A stretch of 36,134 nucleotides of DNA, taken from NCBI RefSeq assembly GCF_008312895.1, contig NZ_VSSP01000019.1, positions 1 to 36,134 of the forward strand, written 5' to 3'. Source of the DNA: Luteimonas suaedae. Lineage in GTDB: Bacteria; Pseudomonadota; Gammaproteobacteria; Xanthomonadales; Xanthomonadaceae. The translations under genes and the position numbers were made by a program. This document shows, piece by piece, positions 27,509-35,100 of this stretch (positions are counted from its first letter, which is position 1; each line of letters opens with the position of its first letter). The notes below the pieces were generated by a model. That model was not told where the DNA came from, made no database searches, and saw nothing but the letters and a program-made list of their open reading frames with translations.

Positions 27509-28756
27509 AAGACTCTTGCGCGCCGGCAACAGCAGATTGCCGAACAGCAGGCCGGCGATCAGCGCGAGGATGATATTGAGCACCGCCAGCATCGCCTGCT
27601 GGCCAGCAGCGACGTCCTGCTGCTGGATCAGGGTCAGCAGGCCGCGCAGGCTGGCGCTGCCGGGCACCAGCATGATGATGCCGGGCACCCGGATCACCGC
27701 GCCCGGACGGTTGGCCCAGCGCGCGTAGCCATTGCCGGCGGCGGTCAGCACCAGCGCGGACAGGAACAGCCCGATCGACGAACCCCAGACGGCGCCGGCA
27801 TAGCGCGAGATCAGATAACCCGCGGCTGCCGCCAGCATCACCAGCGGATAATCACGGCGACCGGCGCGGAACAGGATCGCGAAGGCGAGCGAAGCCGTCC
27901 CCAGCGCCACCCACTCCACCCAGTCCGGCTGCGGCCGCAGCGCCCGCACCTGCGGATCGATCCCGAGCAGTTGCGCCAGGGTCAGCGCGATCATGGTGCC
28001 GACGGTGAGCTTGAGCACCGTGGTCACCGCGCCGGCGAAGCGCGCGGTGCCCGAGACCAGGTGCTGGCTGGTCAGTTCGGTGACCGCGTTGGTCAGCGCC
28101 ATGCCGGGCAGCATCACGATCAGCGAGGCGATCACCACCGTATTGAGATTCAGCGGCGCCACGAAGCCGGCCACGACGATGGCCACGAACCCGGCCAGCA
28201 TCCCCGCCAGCGCGTCGCCCGCCTCCTTCAGCCGCTGGCCGTTACGGGTGGCCAGATCGAGCAGGCCGATCAGCAGGCCGATGGTCGCCGCGGTGGCGAT
28301 GTCCAGCCACGGCAACCGCCACAGCCCGGCCACGCCGGCGGCGATCATGGCGAACGCCAGCACGTGCAGGGTCTTGCCGCGCCACCCGGGGCGGCGCAGG
28401 TCGAGCGCGCGCAGTGCGGCGTGGCCTTCGGCCAAGTCCAGCGCGCCCACCATCACCTCCTCGGCGATGCGATCGACCTCGCACAGGCTGTAGAGATCGA
28501 CCTCGCCCGGCGCCATCCGGATCACGCGGGTGGTGTCGCTGTCGCCGGGCGGGCGCTGGGGATCGCTGAACGACAGCACCATGCCGGTGGGGTTGACCCA
28601 GGGCTCACAGTCCAGGTCCAGCTGCTGCGCAATGGCGACCACCGTGCTCTCCAGCCGCTGCGCGGTGGTGCCATAGGCGTGCAATTGCTCCGCCAGCTCG
28701 ACCACGAAGGCGATGCGGGCGGCGTAACCATAGGTGCGTGGCGAGGCGCGGGTCAT
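27506..28756 (-). CDS. ThrE-type threonine/serine exporter family protein
   Basis: 416-aa inner-membrane protein of the threonine/serine exporter (DUF1212) family, with both halves fused. A soluble N-terminal part (about 1-125, containing AYGTTAQRLESTV and the family pattern WVNPTGMVLSFSD) leads into about ten hydrophobic segments, with the conserved LPGMALTNAVTELTSQHLVS near residue 225 and a C-terminal ThrE_2-like half (RVPGIIMLVPGSASLRGLL). Corynebacterial ThrE exports threonine and serine; substrate here is inferred. The start ATG 28756 (MTRASPRTYGYAARIAF) fits the family; no Shine-Dalgarno is visible. Divergent from mlaE. Confidence 0.85.
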   Translation of the reverse strand: MTRASPRTYGYAARIAFVVELAEQLHAYGTTAQRLESTVVAIAQQLDLDCEPWVNPTGMVLSFSDPQRPPGDSDTTRVIRMAPGEVDLYSLCEVDRIAEEVMVGALDLAEGHAALRALDLRRPGWRGKTLHVLAFAMIAAGVAGLWRLPWLDIATAATIGLLIGLLDLATRNGQRLKEAGDALAGMLAGFVAIVVAGFVAPLNLNTVVIASLIVMLPGMALTNAVTELTSQHLVSGTARFAGAVTTVLKLTVGTMIALTLAQLLGIDPQVRALRPQPDWVEWVALGTASLAFAILFRAGRRDYPLVMLAAAAGYLISRYAGAVWGSSIGLFLSALVLTAAGNGYARWANRPGAVIRVPGIIMLVPGSASLRGLLTLIQQQDVAAGQQAMLAVLNIILALIAGLLFGNLLLPARKSL

Positions 28757-28815
28757 CGGCACAGGATCGCATGCGCGCGGCCGCGCCGACAGCCGCCGGC
28801 GCCCGGCGCGGCGCG

Positions 28816-28846
28816 CCCGCGGCAACGGCCGAAGCCGTTCCGCGGG
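28816..28846. repeat. Hairpin between thrE and mlaE
   Basis: CCCGCGGCAACGGC (28816-28829), tetraloop CGAA, GCCGTTCCGCGGG (28834-28846): a 13-bp stem with one bulged base. It lies in the divergent intergenic region and has no T-tract. The GGC-CGAA-GCC core also occurs in the hairpin at 36078-36103. Confidence 0.6.
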
Positions 28847-28850
28847 TCGC

Positions 28851-28881
28851 TTGACCACGCGCTGCCGCGATTGCGTACTCT
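28851..28881 (+). promoter_or_regulatory. Candidate promoter of the mla operon
   Basis: TTGACC (28851-28856) and TACTCT (28876-28881) are 19 nt apart, 35 nt upstream of the mlaE ATG. The -35 is good; the -10 and spacing are weak, so this is a candidate only. Confidence 0.35.
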
Positions 28882-28916
28882 ATGGCGATGCCAGTGCACA
28901 GGAACCGTGCTTCCGC

Positions 28917-30032
28917 ATGACCCCGCCCGCCTCAGCGCCGAGCATCGAGACCGATCCCGACGACGCCTCGCGGCTGCGCCTGGGCGGACGCTGGACGCTG
29001 CGCTTCGCCGGCGACATCGGCGCCCGTCTGCACGAGGTCCCGGAGAGCGTGCGCGAGATCGATGCCAGCGGCGTCGAACGCATCGATTCGGTCGGCGTGC
29101 TGCAGCTGATCCGTTTCGCCCGGCGCCGCGAACTGGATTTCGACCGGTTCCACTTCCACGACGACCACCACGCACTGGTCGAGGCGATCGAGGACGTGGC
29201 CGACGACCGTCCGCCGCGCAAGCGCGAGTACGGTTTCGCGGCCGCGCTCGCCCGCCTCGGTTTCGCGGTGGTGGACAACTGGAAGGAAGCCGTCTCGCTG
29301 ATCAGCTTCCTCGGCGAGAACCTGTTCAAGCTGGTGCGCCTGGTGAAGGAACCGTCGCGTTTCCGGCTCACCTCCACCGTGCACCACATGGAGCAGGTGG
29401 GCCTGGACGCGGTGCCACTGGTGATGCTGCTGTCGTTCCTGGTGGGCGCGGTGATCGCCTTCCTCGGCTCGACCATCCTGGCCGACTTCGGCGCCCAGAT
29501 CTTCGTGGTCGAGCTGGTCAGCATCGCCTTCCTGCGCGAGTTCGCGGTGCTGCTGACCGCGATCATCCTCGCCGGCCGAACCGCCAGCGCGTTCACCGCG
29601 CAGATCGGCGCGATGGTCAGCCGCGAGGAGGTCGATGCGATCCGCACCCTGGGCCTGGACCCGGTCGACCTGCTGGTGCTGCCGCGGATCATCGCGCTGC
29701 TGGTGATGCTGCCACTGCTGACCTTCCTGGCGATGATCGCCGGCCTGGCAGGCGGCGTCTCGGTCGGGGCCTTCAGCCTGGACATCCCGCCACCGGCCTA
29801 CCTGGGCCGCATGCAGGACACCTTCGAACTGCGGCACATGCTGGTCGGCCTGTCGAAGGCGCCGGTGTTCGCGATGTTGATCGGTCTGATCGGCTGCCTG
29901 GAGGGCCTGCAGGTGGAAGGCACCGCGCAATCGGTCGGCGAGCGCACCACCTCGAGCGTGGTGCAGTCGATCGCGCTGGTGATCGTGCTCGACGCGCTGG
30001 CGGCGATCTGGTTCATGAACGTGGGTTGGTGA
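28917..30032 (+). CDS. mlaE: MCE transporter permease with N-terminal STAS domain
   Basis: 371-aa permease of an MCE-type phospholipid ABC transporter. The N-terminal ~100 residues (LGGRWTLRFAGDIGARLHEV, IDASGVERIDSVGVLQLIRF) form a STAS-like domain equivalent to a fused MlaB. The C-terminal ~260 residues are the MlaE permease, with VGLDAVPLVMLLSFLVGAVI, LLTAIILAGRTASAFTAQIG and LKAPVFAM-like coupling motifs (SKAPVFAMLIGLIGCLEGL). The ATG at 28917 gives a complete STAS domain. First gene of mlaE-mlaF-mlaD-lipoprotein. Enteric Mla has a separate MlaB; this fused layout is known for other MCE systems. Confidence 0.93.
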   Translation: MTPPASAPSIETDPDDASRLRLGGRWTLRFAGDIGARLHEVPESVREIDASGVERIDSVGVLQLIRFARRRELDFDRFHFHDDHHALVEAIEDVADDRPPRKREYGFAAALARLGFAVVDNWKEAVSLISFLGENLFKLVRLVKEPSRFRLTSTVHHMEQVGLDAVPLVMLLSFLVGAVIAFLGSTILADFGAQIFVVELVSIAFLREFAVLLTAIILAGRTASAFTAQIGAMVSREEVDAIRTLGLDPVDLLVLPRIIALLVMLPLLTFLAMIAGLAGGVSVGAFSLDIPPPAYLGRMQDTFELRHMLVGLSKAPVFAMLIGLIGCLEGLQVEGTAQSVGERTTSSVVQSIALVIVLDALAAIWFMNVGW

Positions 30033-30038
30033 GGGGCG

Positions 30039-30137
30039 GTGATTCGTGATTAGTGATTCGTCATTGGCGAAAGCGACGGCCGCTGGCATGCGGAGGGCCC
30101 CGCTTTGACCAATCACCAATCACCAATCACCAATCAC
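30039..30137. repeat. Heptad-arm inverted repeat carrying the mlaF start
   Basis: Arms 30039-30075 and 30101-30137 (37 nt each, 31 complementary positions) consist of GTGATTSG 7-nt units and end in AAAGCG / CGCTTT. The 25-nt loop (30076-30100) contains GGAGGG (30092-30097), seven bases before the TTG at 30105, which lies in the start of the right arm. The element begins 7 nt after the mlaE stop. Confidence 0.9.
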
Positions 30138-30938
30138 GACGAGTCCACCGACTCGCCCATCATCCGCGTGCGCGGCATCGACAACCGCTTCGGCAAGCAG
30201 GTCGTGCACGAAGGGCTGGACCTGGACGTGCGCCGCGGCGAGATCCTCGGCGTGGTCGGCGGCTCCGGTTCCGGCAAGTCGGTGCTGATGCGCACCATCC
30301 TCGGCCTGCGCAAGCCGAACGCCGGCGAGATCGAGGTGCTGGGCGTGGACGCGCGCAGCGAAGATCCGGCCTCGCGTCGCCATGTCGAGCGCAACACCGG
30401 TGTGCTGTTCCAGGACGGCGCGCTGTTCTCCTCGCTCACCGTCGGCGAGAACGTGCAGGTGCCGCTGAAGGAGTACTACCCACAGCTGAGCGATTCGCTG
30501 CGCTACGAACTCGCCCTGCTCAAGGTCAAGCTGGCCGGGCTCCCCGCCGACACCATCGACAAGCTGCCGTCGCAGCTGTCGGGCGGGATGCGCAAGCGCG
30601 CCGGCGTGGCGCGCGCACTGGCGCTGGATCCGCCGTTGATGTTCCTGGACGAACCCACCGCCGGGCTCGACCCGATCGGCGCGGCCGCCTTCGACCAGCT
30701 GATCCGCACCTTGCAGCAGGCCCTCGGATTGACGGTGTTCCTGATCACCCACGATCTGGATACGCTGTACGCTATCTGCGATCGCGTCGCGGTGCTGGCC
30801 GATCGCAGGGTGCTGGCCACCGCCCCGCTGGCCGAGGTGGAGCGTCTGGACCATCCGTGGGTACAGGAATACTTCCACGGCCCGCGTGCGCGTGCCGCAC
30901 AGGCGGGGACCCGGAAATGGGACGCCGGGCATGATTGA
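30105..30938 (+). CDS. mlaF: MCE transporter ATPase MlaF
   Basis: 277-aa ABC ATPase energising MlaE. Walker A GGSGSGKSV (about residues 50-58), Q-loop LFQDGALFSSLTVGENV, signature LSGGMRKRAGVARAL, Walker B LMFLDEPTAGLDP and H-loop FLITHDLDTLY are all intact. The start is taken as TTG at 30105 because GGAGGG lies seven bases upstream. No ATG exists in frame before the conserved core (IIRVRGIDNRFGKQVVHEGL); the only alternative, GTG at 30168, lacks a ribosome-binding site and would cut into the fold. Residues 2-11 ([10 protein letters not shown]) are therefore encoded by a repeat element. A hairpin follows the stop. Confidence 0.95.
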   Translation: MTNHQSPITNHDESTDSPIIRVRGIDNRFGKQVVHEGLDLDVRRGEILGVVGGSGSGKSVLMRTILGLRKPNAGEIEVLGVDARSEDPASRRHVERNTGVLFQDGALFSSLTVGENVQVPLKEYYPQLSDSLRYELALLKVKLAGLPADTIDKLPSQLSGGMRKRAGVARALALDPPLMFLDEPTAGLDPIGAAAFDQLIRTLQQALGLTVFLITHDLDTLYAICDRVAVLADRRVLATAPLAEVERLDHPWVQEYFHGPRARAAQAGTRKWDAGHD

Positions 30939-30939
30939 A

Positions 30940-30971
30940 GCGCAGACTCCCTGGCTCCACGGTGTCTGCGC
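30940..30971. repeat. Hairpin between mlaF and mlaD
   Basis: GCGCAGACTCC (30940-30950) pairs with GGTGTCTGCGC (30961-30971) with one mismatch around a 10-nt loop, starting 2 nt after the mlaF stop. No T-tract. It may be a transcript-processing or stabilising structure inside the operon. The remainder of the 124-nt gap to mlaD shows nothing else. Confidence 0.6.
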
Positions 30972-31062
30972 ACGAGCCGGCATCGCCGCGCAATGCGCGC
31001 GAACCGGCGGCGACGCCACGCGCGATTCCCTATCCTTCATTTCCGATCCCCGGCCCTGACCC

Positions 31063-31989
31063 ATGGAAACCAAAGCCAACTACGTCCTGATCGGCGCCTT
31101 CACCATCGCGGTGACGGTGTTCGGCCTGCTGTTCGCGCTATGGGCGGCCAAATATGCCTCCGACCGCAGCTGGGAGACCTATGCGGTGGTATTCAACGAG
31201 CCGGTCACCGGCCTGTCGGAAGGCAGCAGCGTGCAGTACAACGGCATCGCCGTCGGCACGGTGCAGAACCTGCAGCTGGCGCCGGACGATCCGCGCCAGG
31301 TGATCGCGCAGCTGCGCCTGGATGCGCAGGCGCCGGTCAAGATCGATACCCGCGCCAGGCTGTCGATGACCAGCCTGACCGGACCGCCGATCATCCAGCT
31401 CACCGGCGGCAGCCCCGATGCGCCGCGCCTGATCGACCGCTCGGATCGCGAGGTGCCGATCATCCTCACCGAACCGTCCGCGCTGCAGAACATCGCCGAT
31501 ACCGCCAACCGCCTGGTCGAACGGCTGGACACGTTGTTCAGCGACGCCAACATCGCCAAGATCGACAGCACGCTGACCAATCTCGAGAACGCCACCGCGG
31601 CGCTCGGCGATGGCCGCGAGGACATCACCGAACTGCTGCGTTCGGCACGCTCGGCCAGTCAGCAGCTGGAGCGCACCCTCGATTCCGCCAATACCGTGAT
31701 CGGCGATTTCGATCGCGGCTTCGTGCAGGAATTGCCGCAGCTGGTGGAAAAACTGGACCGCACCCTGGTCCGGCTGGATTCGGCCGCCGACGGTGCCGAC
31801 GCGATCCTCAACGAGAACCGCGCCGCCATCAACAGTTTCGCCAACGACGGCCTGTCGCAACTCGGGCCGACGCTGGGCGAACTGCGCGCGCTGGTCCGCG
31901 ACCTGCGCCGGATCAGCGACCGCCTCGAGAGCAATCCCGCGCGCTACCTGCTCGGCCGCGACGCCCCCAAGGAGTTCGAACCGGAATGA
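31063..31989 (+). CDS. mlaD: MCE domain substrate-binding protein MlaD
   Basis: 308-aa inner-membrane-anchored lipid-binding subunit. One N-terminal transmembrane helix (METKANYVLIGAFTIAVTVF, about 7-30), a single MCE domain (about 38-118; YAVVFNEPVTGLSEGSSVQY and YNGIAVGTVQNLQL), then a long helical region (about 145-290) with regular hydrophobic spacing and repeated L-x-x-L-D patterns (LEKLDRTLVRLD-like), likely a coiled-coil or tunnel extension. It is longer than E. coli MlaD (about 183 aa), so it is closer to the extended MCE proteins found with an auxiliary lipoprotein. The stop overlaps the next gene as ATGA. Confidence 0.92.
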   Translation: METKANYVLIGAFTIAVTVFGLLFALWAAKYASDRSWETYAVVFNEPVTGLSEGSSVQYNGIAVGTVQNLQLAPDDPRQVIAQLRLDAQAPVKIDTRARLSMTSLTGPPIIQLTGGSPDAPRLIDRSDREVPIILTEPSALQNIADTANRLVERLDTLFSDANIAKIDSTLTNLENATAALGDGREDITELLRSARSASQQLERTLDSANTVIGDFDRGFVQELPQLVEKLDRTLVRLDSAADGADAILNENRAAINSFANDGLSQLGPTLGELRALVRDLRRISDRLESNPARYLLGRDAPKEFEPE

Positions 31990-32684
31990 ACACCGCCAAC
32001 CGATCCCACCGGCCGGCGCTGCCGCGCCGGTCCCGCATCACCGCCGGCACGCTGCTGCGCTCGGCCGTGCCGGCGATTGCCGCCATCGCGCTGGCCGGCT
32101 GCAGCGTGCTCGGCAGCGGCGGCACCAGCCCGCGCGCCACGATCTATGCACCGGATGTCCGCGTCCAGGCAGATCCGGCCTGGCCCAGCGTGCAGTGGCA
32201 GCTCGCCATCGGCGGAGCCTCCGCCTCGCGCATGATCGACAGCCCGCGCATCAACGTGCGGCCGACGCCGGCGGAACTGCAGGTCTATGCCGGCGCGTCC
32301 TGGGCACAGCCGTCGACCGACATGATCGAGGACACCCTGCTGCGCGCATTCGAGGATTCCGGGCGGATCGACGCGGTCGCCCGCAGCGACACCGGGATCC
32401 GTGCTGACTACAAGCTGGTGCTGGACCTGCGCCGGTTCGAGTCCGACTACGCCGGCCGCGCGATGCCCGATGCGACGATCGAGATCGCCGCCAAGCTGCT
32501 CTACAACCGCGACCAGCGCGTGGCCGCCTCGCGCACGTTCCTGCAGGCGGCGCCCGCCGCCAGCACGGAGATCGACGACGTGGTCGCCGCATTCGAGCAG
32601 TCACTGACCGCGATCACCCACGACATCGTCGGCTGGACCCTGACCAGCGGCGAGGCGGATGCAGCGGCGGCCCAGCGACCATGA
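31986..32684 (+). CDS. ABC-type transport auxiliary lipoprotein (PqiC/DUF330-like)
   Basis: 232-aa predicted lipoprotein. A basic N-terminus and hydrophobic stretch end in a lipobox LAGC at about residue 39 (AIAAIALAGCSVLGSGG). The mature part shows the family layout: YAPDVRVQADPAWPSVQWQL, RMIDSPRINVRPTPAELQVY and SFEQSLTAI-like ends (AAFEQSLTAITHDI). Such proteins pair with MCE systems and are thought to connect them to the outer membrane, analogous to PqiC. The ATG overlaps the mlaD stop (ATGA), so translation is coupled. It replaces the MlaC chaperone of the enteric system, which is absent here. Confidence 0.88.
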   Translation: MNTANRSHRPALPRRSRITAGTLLRSAVPAIAAIALAGCSVLGSGGTSPRATIYAPDVRVQADPAWPSVQWQLAIGGASASRMIDSPRINVRPTPAELQVYAGASWAQPSTDMIEDTLLRAFEDSGRIDAVARSDTGIRADYKLVLDLRRFESDYAGRAMPDATIEIAAKLLYNRDQRVAASRTFLQAAPAASTEIDDVVAAFEQSLTAITHDIVGWTLTSGEADAAAAQRP

Positions 32685-32710
32685 CCACCGGTCCCTGCCC
32701 TAGGGCCTGT

Positions 32711-32730
32711 AAAGCCGAGCTCGCTCGGCT
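32711..32730. terminator. Weak hairpin terminator between convergent genes
   Basis: AGCCGAG (32713-32719), loop CTCG, CTCGGCT (32724-32730). On the minus strand it is followed by only TTT (32713-32711 region). It overlaps the stop of the sensor kinase and lies 28 nt after the lipoprotein stop. Termination strength is doubtful. Confidence 0.4.
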
Positions 32731-34099
32731 ACGCGGGCTCTCCGCTCGACGATGCGGAGGCGGTGATCGTGGTGAACGACAGCGTCGCGATCACCCCTCG
32801 GGTTTCGCCCGGCACCACGCGCACGCTCCAGCCGTACAGGTCGCATAGCCGGCGTACGATCGACAGGCCGATACCGCCGCCCTGCGAATGCTCGGCATGG
32901 GTGCCGCGATAGCCGCGCTCGAACAGCTTCGCTGCGTCCTCGGCGCTCAGGCCCGGGCCCGAATCGATCACCTCGACCGCCTGCGGCAGCATCCGCACCA
33001 CGACCTCACCGGCATTGGTGTACTTGACCGCATTGCCGATCAAGTTGCCCAGCGCCACCGAGACCGCGGCTTCAGGTGCATCGACCACCAGGCCGGAATC
33101 GCCCTGCAGGCGCAGTTCCAGCGGCTTGTTGCGGATCTGGGTGCGGTGCGCATCCAGCAATTGCTCGGCGACCTTGGCCACGTCGGTCGCGCCGTGCCCG
33201 CGCTCGTTGCGCGAGAGCAGCAGCAATGCGCTGATCAGGTCGGTGCATTGCTGCTCGGCGCGCTGGATGCGCAGCAGCCGCGCCTCGGTCTTGTCGTCGA
33301 GTCCGGGTTTGGCCAGCAGCAACTCGACCGCGCCCTTGATCACCGCCAGCGGCGTGCGCAATTCATGGCTGACGTCGGCATTGAACTCGCGATCGCGCTG
33401 CACCACCTCGGTCAGGCGCGCGGCGTAGTCGTCCAGCGCGCCGGCGAGCTGGCCGACCTCGTCGTCAGGGAAGTGCGCCGCCAGCGCCGCGGGCCGCGTG
33501 CTGCTGTCCGAATCCTGCAAGCGCCTGGCGAGATCGGAGACCGGGCTCATCACCCGTGACGCCGCCCACCAGCCGATCAGCAACGACAGCAGGGAGACCA
33601 GCAGCACCGAACCCAGGATCGCACGCTGGAACTGCGCCTCGCCGCGCGCAGCCTGGGTCATGTCGTAGGCGAGAAAGAACCACTCCTCCGGCGTCTTGCG
33701 CACAGCCAGCTTGTAAGAGAACGGCTCGCCGTTCTCGTCCACGCCGCTGAGGTTGTGGATGCCGTCGGGCAGGTCGTACCAATCCGGCTGCTCGGCCTTG
33801 AGCATTTCGAAGCGCTCGCGCTTGACCACCCGTCCGATCATCTGCTGCAGCGGCAGGTCGGGACTGCTGCTGGGGTCGCTGTAGAAGCGTCGTGCGAACT
33901 CGTCGATGTTGCGGTTCATCACGTCTTCGACCAGGTCGTTCTCGACGCGGTTGCGCGCCTCCTGGGTCAGGAAGGCGAACAGCGCGGTGAGGCCGAAACC
34001 GAGCAGGACGAAGGAGAGGATGATGCGGCTGCGCAGCCGCCGCCGGTAACGTCTGACCCGACGCGCTGGTGCCGCCCCGGGCGTCGGATCTGTCGACAT
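32729..34099 (-). CDS. colS: ColS-like sensor histidine kinase
   Basis: 456-aa inner-membrane sensor. TM1 about 25-45, periplasmic sensor about 46-158, TM2 about 160-180, HAMP 180-235, HisKA with phospho-acceptor His245 in ADVSHELRTPLAVIKG, then HATPase N-box (ALGNLIGNAVKYTN), G1 (EVIDSGPGLS) and G2 (GGGIGLSIVRRLC). The sensor contains an ExxE motif, ERFE (95-98), the kind used for metal (iron/zinc) sensing by ColS/VgrS proteins. The ColS name rests mainly on the partner regulator. The start ATG 34099 is 23 nt downstream of the regulator stop, so the two form an operon. Confidence 0.8.
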   Translation of the reverse strand: MSTDPTPGAAPARRVRRYRRRLRSRIILSFVLLGFGLTALFAFLTQEARNRVENDLVEDVMNRNIDEFARRFYSDPSSSPDLPLQQMIGRVVKRERFEMLKAEQPDWYDLPDGIHNLSGVDENGEPFSYKLAVRKTPEEWFFLAYDMTQAARGEAQFQRAILGSVLLVSLLSLLIGWWAASRVMSPVSDLARRLQDSDSSTRPAALAAHFPDDEVGQLAGALDDYAARLTEVVQRDREFNADVSHELRTPLAVIKGAVELLLAKPGLDDKTEARLLRIQRAEQQCTDLISALLLLSRNERGHGATDVAKVAEQLLDAHRTQIRNKPLELRLQGDSGLVVDAPEAAVSVALGNLIGNAVKYTNAGEVVVRMLPQAVEVIDSGPGLSAEDAAKLFERGYRGTHAEHSQGGGIGLSIVRRLCDLYGWSVRVVPGETRGVIATLSFTTITASASSSGEPA

Positions 34100-34122
34100 G
34101 TGCGGGATGAGCGGACGGGAGA

Positions 34123-34806
34123 CTAGCTGCTGCCCTCGGGCGCGGCGATGCGGTAGCCGATGCCGTGGCGGGTCTGGATCAGGGGCGTGTCGAACGGCTT
34201 GTCGATCACCGCGCGCAGGCCGTGGATGTGCACCCGCAACGAGTCCGAATCCGGCAGCTCCTCGCCCCAGACCCTGGTTTCCAGCTCCTGCCGCGTGACC
34301 ACCGCCGGCGACGCCTCCATCAGCGACTGCAGGATCTTGAGCGCGGTGGGATTGAGCTGCAGCAGCTTGCCCTGGCGGCGCACTTCCAGGGTGTCGAGGT
34401 TGTATTCGAGATCGGCCGTTTCCAGCACCCGCGTCTGCACGCCGCGGCCGCGGCGCGACAGGGCGTTGAGCCGGACCTCGACCTCCTGCAACGCGAACGG
34501 CTTGATCAGGTAGTCGTCGGCACCGGAGTCGAAGCCGGACAGCTTGTTGTCCAGCGAATCGCGCGCGGTCAGCATCAGCACCGGCGTCTGCTTGCGCGCC
34601 TCGTTGCGCAGCTTGCGGCAGACCTCGAGCCCGTCCATCCCGGGCAGGTTGAGGTCGAGTACGATCGCGTCGAAATCATGGACCACCGCCAGGTGCAGGC
34701 CGGTGACGCCGTCGGCGGCGAAGTCGACGGTGTGGCCGCGGTCTTCGAGATAATCGCCGAGGTTGGCGGCGATGTCCTGGTTGTCTTCGATCACGAGGAT
34801 GCGCAT
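34123..34806 (-). CDS. colR: ColR-like OmpR-family response regulator
   Basis: 227-aa two-component regulator. Receiver domain: acidic pocket EDN (7-9), phospho-acceptor Asp51 in VLDLNLPGMDG, Thr in LMLTARD, Lys in DDYLIKPFALQE. Winged-helix DNA-binding domain from about 128, with LNPTALKILQSLMEASP and the distinctive PDSDSLRVHIHGLR then VIDKPFDTPL, closely matching my recollection of ColR proteins. ColRS regulates membrane integrity and metal tolerance in Pseudomonas and virulence/iron (as VgrRS) in Xanthomonas. The ATG at 34806 starts the canonical MRILVIEDN. There is no strong Shine-Dalgarno. Confidence 0.88.
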   Translation of the reverse strand: MRILVIEDNQDIAANLGDYLEDRGHTVDFAADGVTGLHLAVVHDFDAIVLDLNLPGMDGLEVCRKLRNEARKQTPVLMLTARDSLDNKLSGFDSGADDYLIKPFALQEVEVRLNALSRRGRGVQTRVLETADLEYNLDTLEVRRQGKLLQLNPTALKILQSLMEASPAVVTRQELETRVWGEELPDSDSLRVHIHGLRAVIDKPFDTPLIQTRHGIGYRIAAPEGSS

Positions 34807-34946
34807 CGGCGGGAGGATTCCGTGGTTGTCTGGCGGGCGGGAGCGGGCGTCGCTGTTGGACAGGAGAAACGGCGGCGGGTTTCCCGTGATCGATGGATTC
34901 TGGCACAAAGCCGGGGCGAAGCCGGCGTTGTTCGCGCCGTGGACAC

Positions 34947-34978
34947 AAAAAGACCCAGGCGAGATCGTCGCCTGGGTC
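34947..34978 (-). terminator. Factor-independent terminator after rimK
   Basis: Perfect 11-bp stem GACCCAGGCGA (34952-34962) with TCGCCTGGGTC (34968-34978), 5-nt loop, followed on the minus strand by five T residues (34951-34947). It separates rimK from the colR promoter region. Between it and the rimK stop, minus-strand CTTAACGGCGGTTTAATCGC (35092-35072 area) shows two TTAA boxes about 10 nt apart, which could be a response-regulator site, though this is unproven. Confidence 0.88.
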
Positions 34979-35100
34979 AATGCGTATTGCCCCGATTGCC
35001 CGTAATCTGCCGACTGACTGGTTGGAACGGAACAGGAAGCGACAGATCGCGGACTGCGCAAGCTACGCCCGGCGCGATTAAACCGCCGTTAAGCAGGCTG

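Noticed and set aside
30053..30934. Alternative plus-strand frame over mlaF (293 codons)
   Set aside because: Out of frame with all ABC ATPase motifs; an Arg/Ala-rich shadow.
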